Part shown: one piece after another, positions 63,945 to 64,000 of the stretch
Layout of the letters: every line of letters begins with the position of its first letter
Position numbering within the stretch: the first letter of the stretch is position 1
Virus record (IMG/VR): IMGVR_UViG_3300019135_000009
Span: 95,777 to 159,776 of that record
Origin: a virus
DNA length: 64,000 bases
Reading direction: 5' to 3' (one strand)
Notes under the pieces: model-generated
Databases searched by the model: none
Told to the model about the DNA's origin: nothing
What the model saw: only the letters and a program-made list of their open reading frames with translations
Translations under genes and position numbers: made by a program

Positions 63945-64000
63945 ATGATTAAATATACATTTCTAGGGAAAGTCGAAAAGTGTGAATATTATTTTGAAAA
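63945..64000 (+). CDS. start of a gene cut by the window end
   Basis: ATG 63945 after TAAGGAG opens a frame (MIKYTFLGKVEKCEYYFE) that continues to the last base. Too short to assign; a dihydrofolate-related gene would be usual here, but nothing in the fragment shows it. Confidence 0.55.
   Translation, partial: MIKYTFLGKVEKCEYYFE

Noticed and set aside
1-64000. CRISPR arrays, rRNA genes and insertion sequences
   Set aside because: No regularly spaced repeats, no rRNA-like sequence and no transposase were seen. I recognised no tRNA cloverleaf either, but a covariance-model search would be needed to exclude one.

Overview
The window is one strand of a large, AT-rich temperate Bacillus phage of the SPbeta group (free phage genome or prophage interior). 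Three things point there. A catalytically degenerate tyrosine-recombinase-like protein resembles the SPbeta master repressor MrpR (YopR). At least 22 copies of a 14-base element (consensus ACTAATTAATAATG) match the SPbeta repeated element, and most sit between a -35 and a -10 box. The replication block has the SPbeta yor gene order. Every supported gene is on the + strand, and many are tiny and tightly packed or overlapping. No rRNA, CRISPR array or insertion sequence was seen, and I recognised no tRNA gene.

Layout. 1-2.2 kb: small unknown genes. 2.2-4.0 kb: immunity region (mrpR-like gene, its promoter with an inverted repressor element, and a YopS-like partner). 4.1-13.7 kb: DNA replication and recombination (SSB-like protein, Sak4-like ATPase, 3D-domain protein, nucleotide kinase, zinc protein, DnaB-like helicase, DnaG-like primase, MazE-like peptide, RecJ-like exonuclease). 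13.8-18.1 kb: HD-domain alarmone-hydrolase-like protein, NADAR protein, RNase HI and a nucleotidyltransferase. 18.1-33.4 kb: about 55 small genes, mostly unknown, including a Pth2-like protein, a lipoprotein, an SPFH protein, several zinc ribbons and one clear pseudogene. 33.4-45 kb: DEDD exonuclease, RlaP-like nucleotidyltransferase, a complete type IIA topoisomerase, NrdH-NrdI-NrdE-NrdF, an extended dUTPase and guanylate kinase. 45.6-53.7 kb: a second RlaP-like nucleotidyltransferase, an intracellular subtilisin, a T4 Rnl1-like RNA ligase, a kinase-HD fusion, ClpP, ATP-dependent DNA ligase, a ligase-like protein without its lysine, and a SLOG protein. 53.7-60.8 kb: large serine recombinase with flanking dyads (possible attP), LXG/HNH toxin with SUKH immunity, membrane proteins, two Xre-type regulators and a stand-alone recombinase zinc ribbon. 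60.8-64 kb: repressor-element promoters again, YqeY-like protein and thymidylate synthase.

How it fits together. In lysogeny the MrpR-like repressor would cover the repeated elements and silence the replication, nucleotide and accessory operons together. On induction these would supply deoxynucleotides (ribonucleotide reductase, dUTPase, Gmk, ThyA, kinase), the replisome, recombination and topology functions. Several genes look like answers to host defence: a MazE-C-terminus-like peptide (against MazF), an Rnl1/kinase-HD/RlaP RNA repair set (against tRNA-cutting nucleases), a NADAR protein (against ADP-ribosylation of DNA) and an alarmone-hydrolase-like HD protein. The LXG/SUKH pair would be lysogenic conversion cargo. 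All family assignments are by eye from motifs; no database search was possible.
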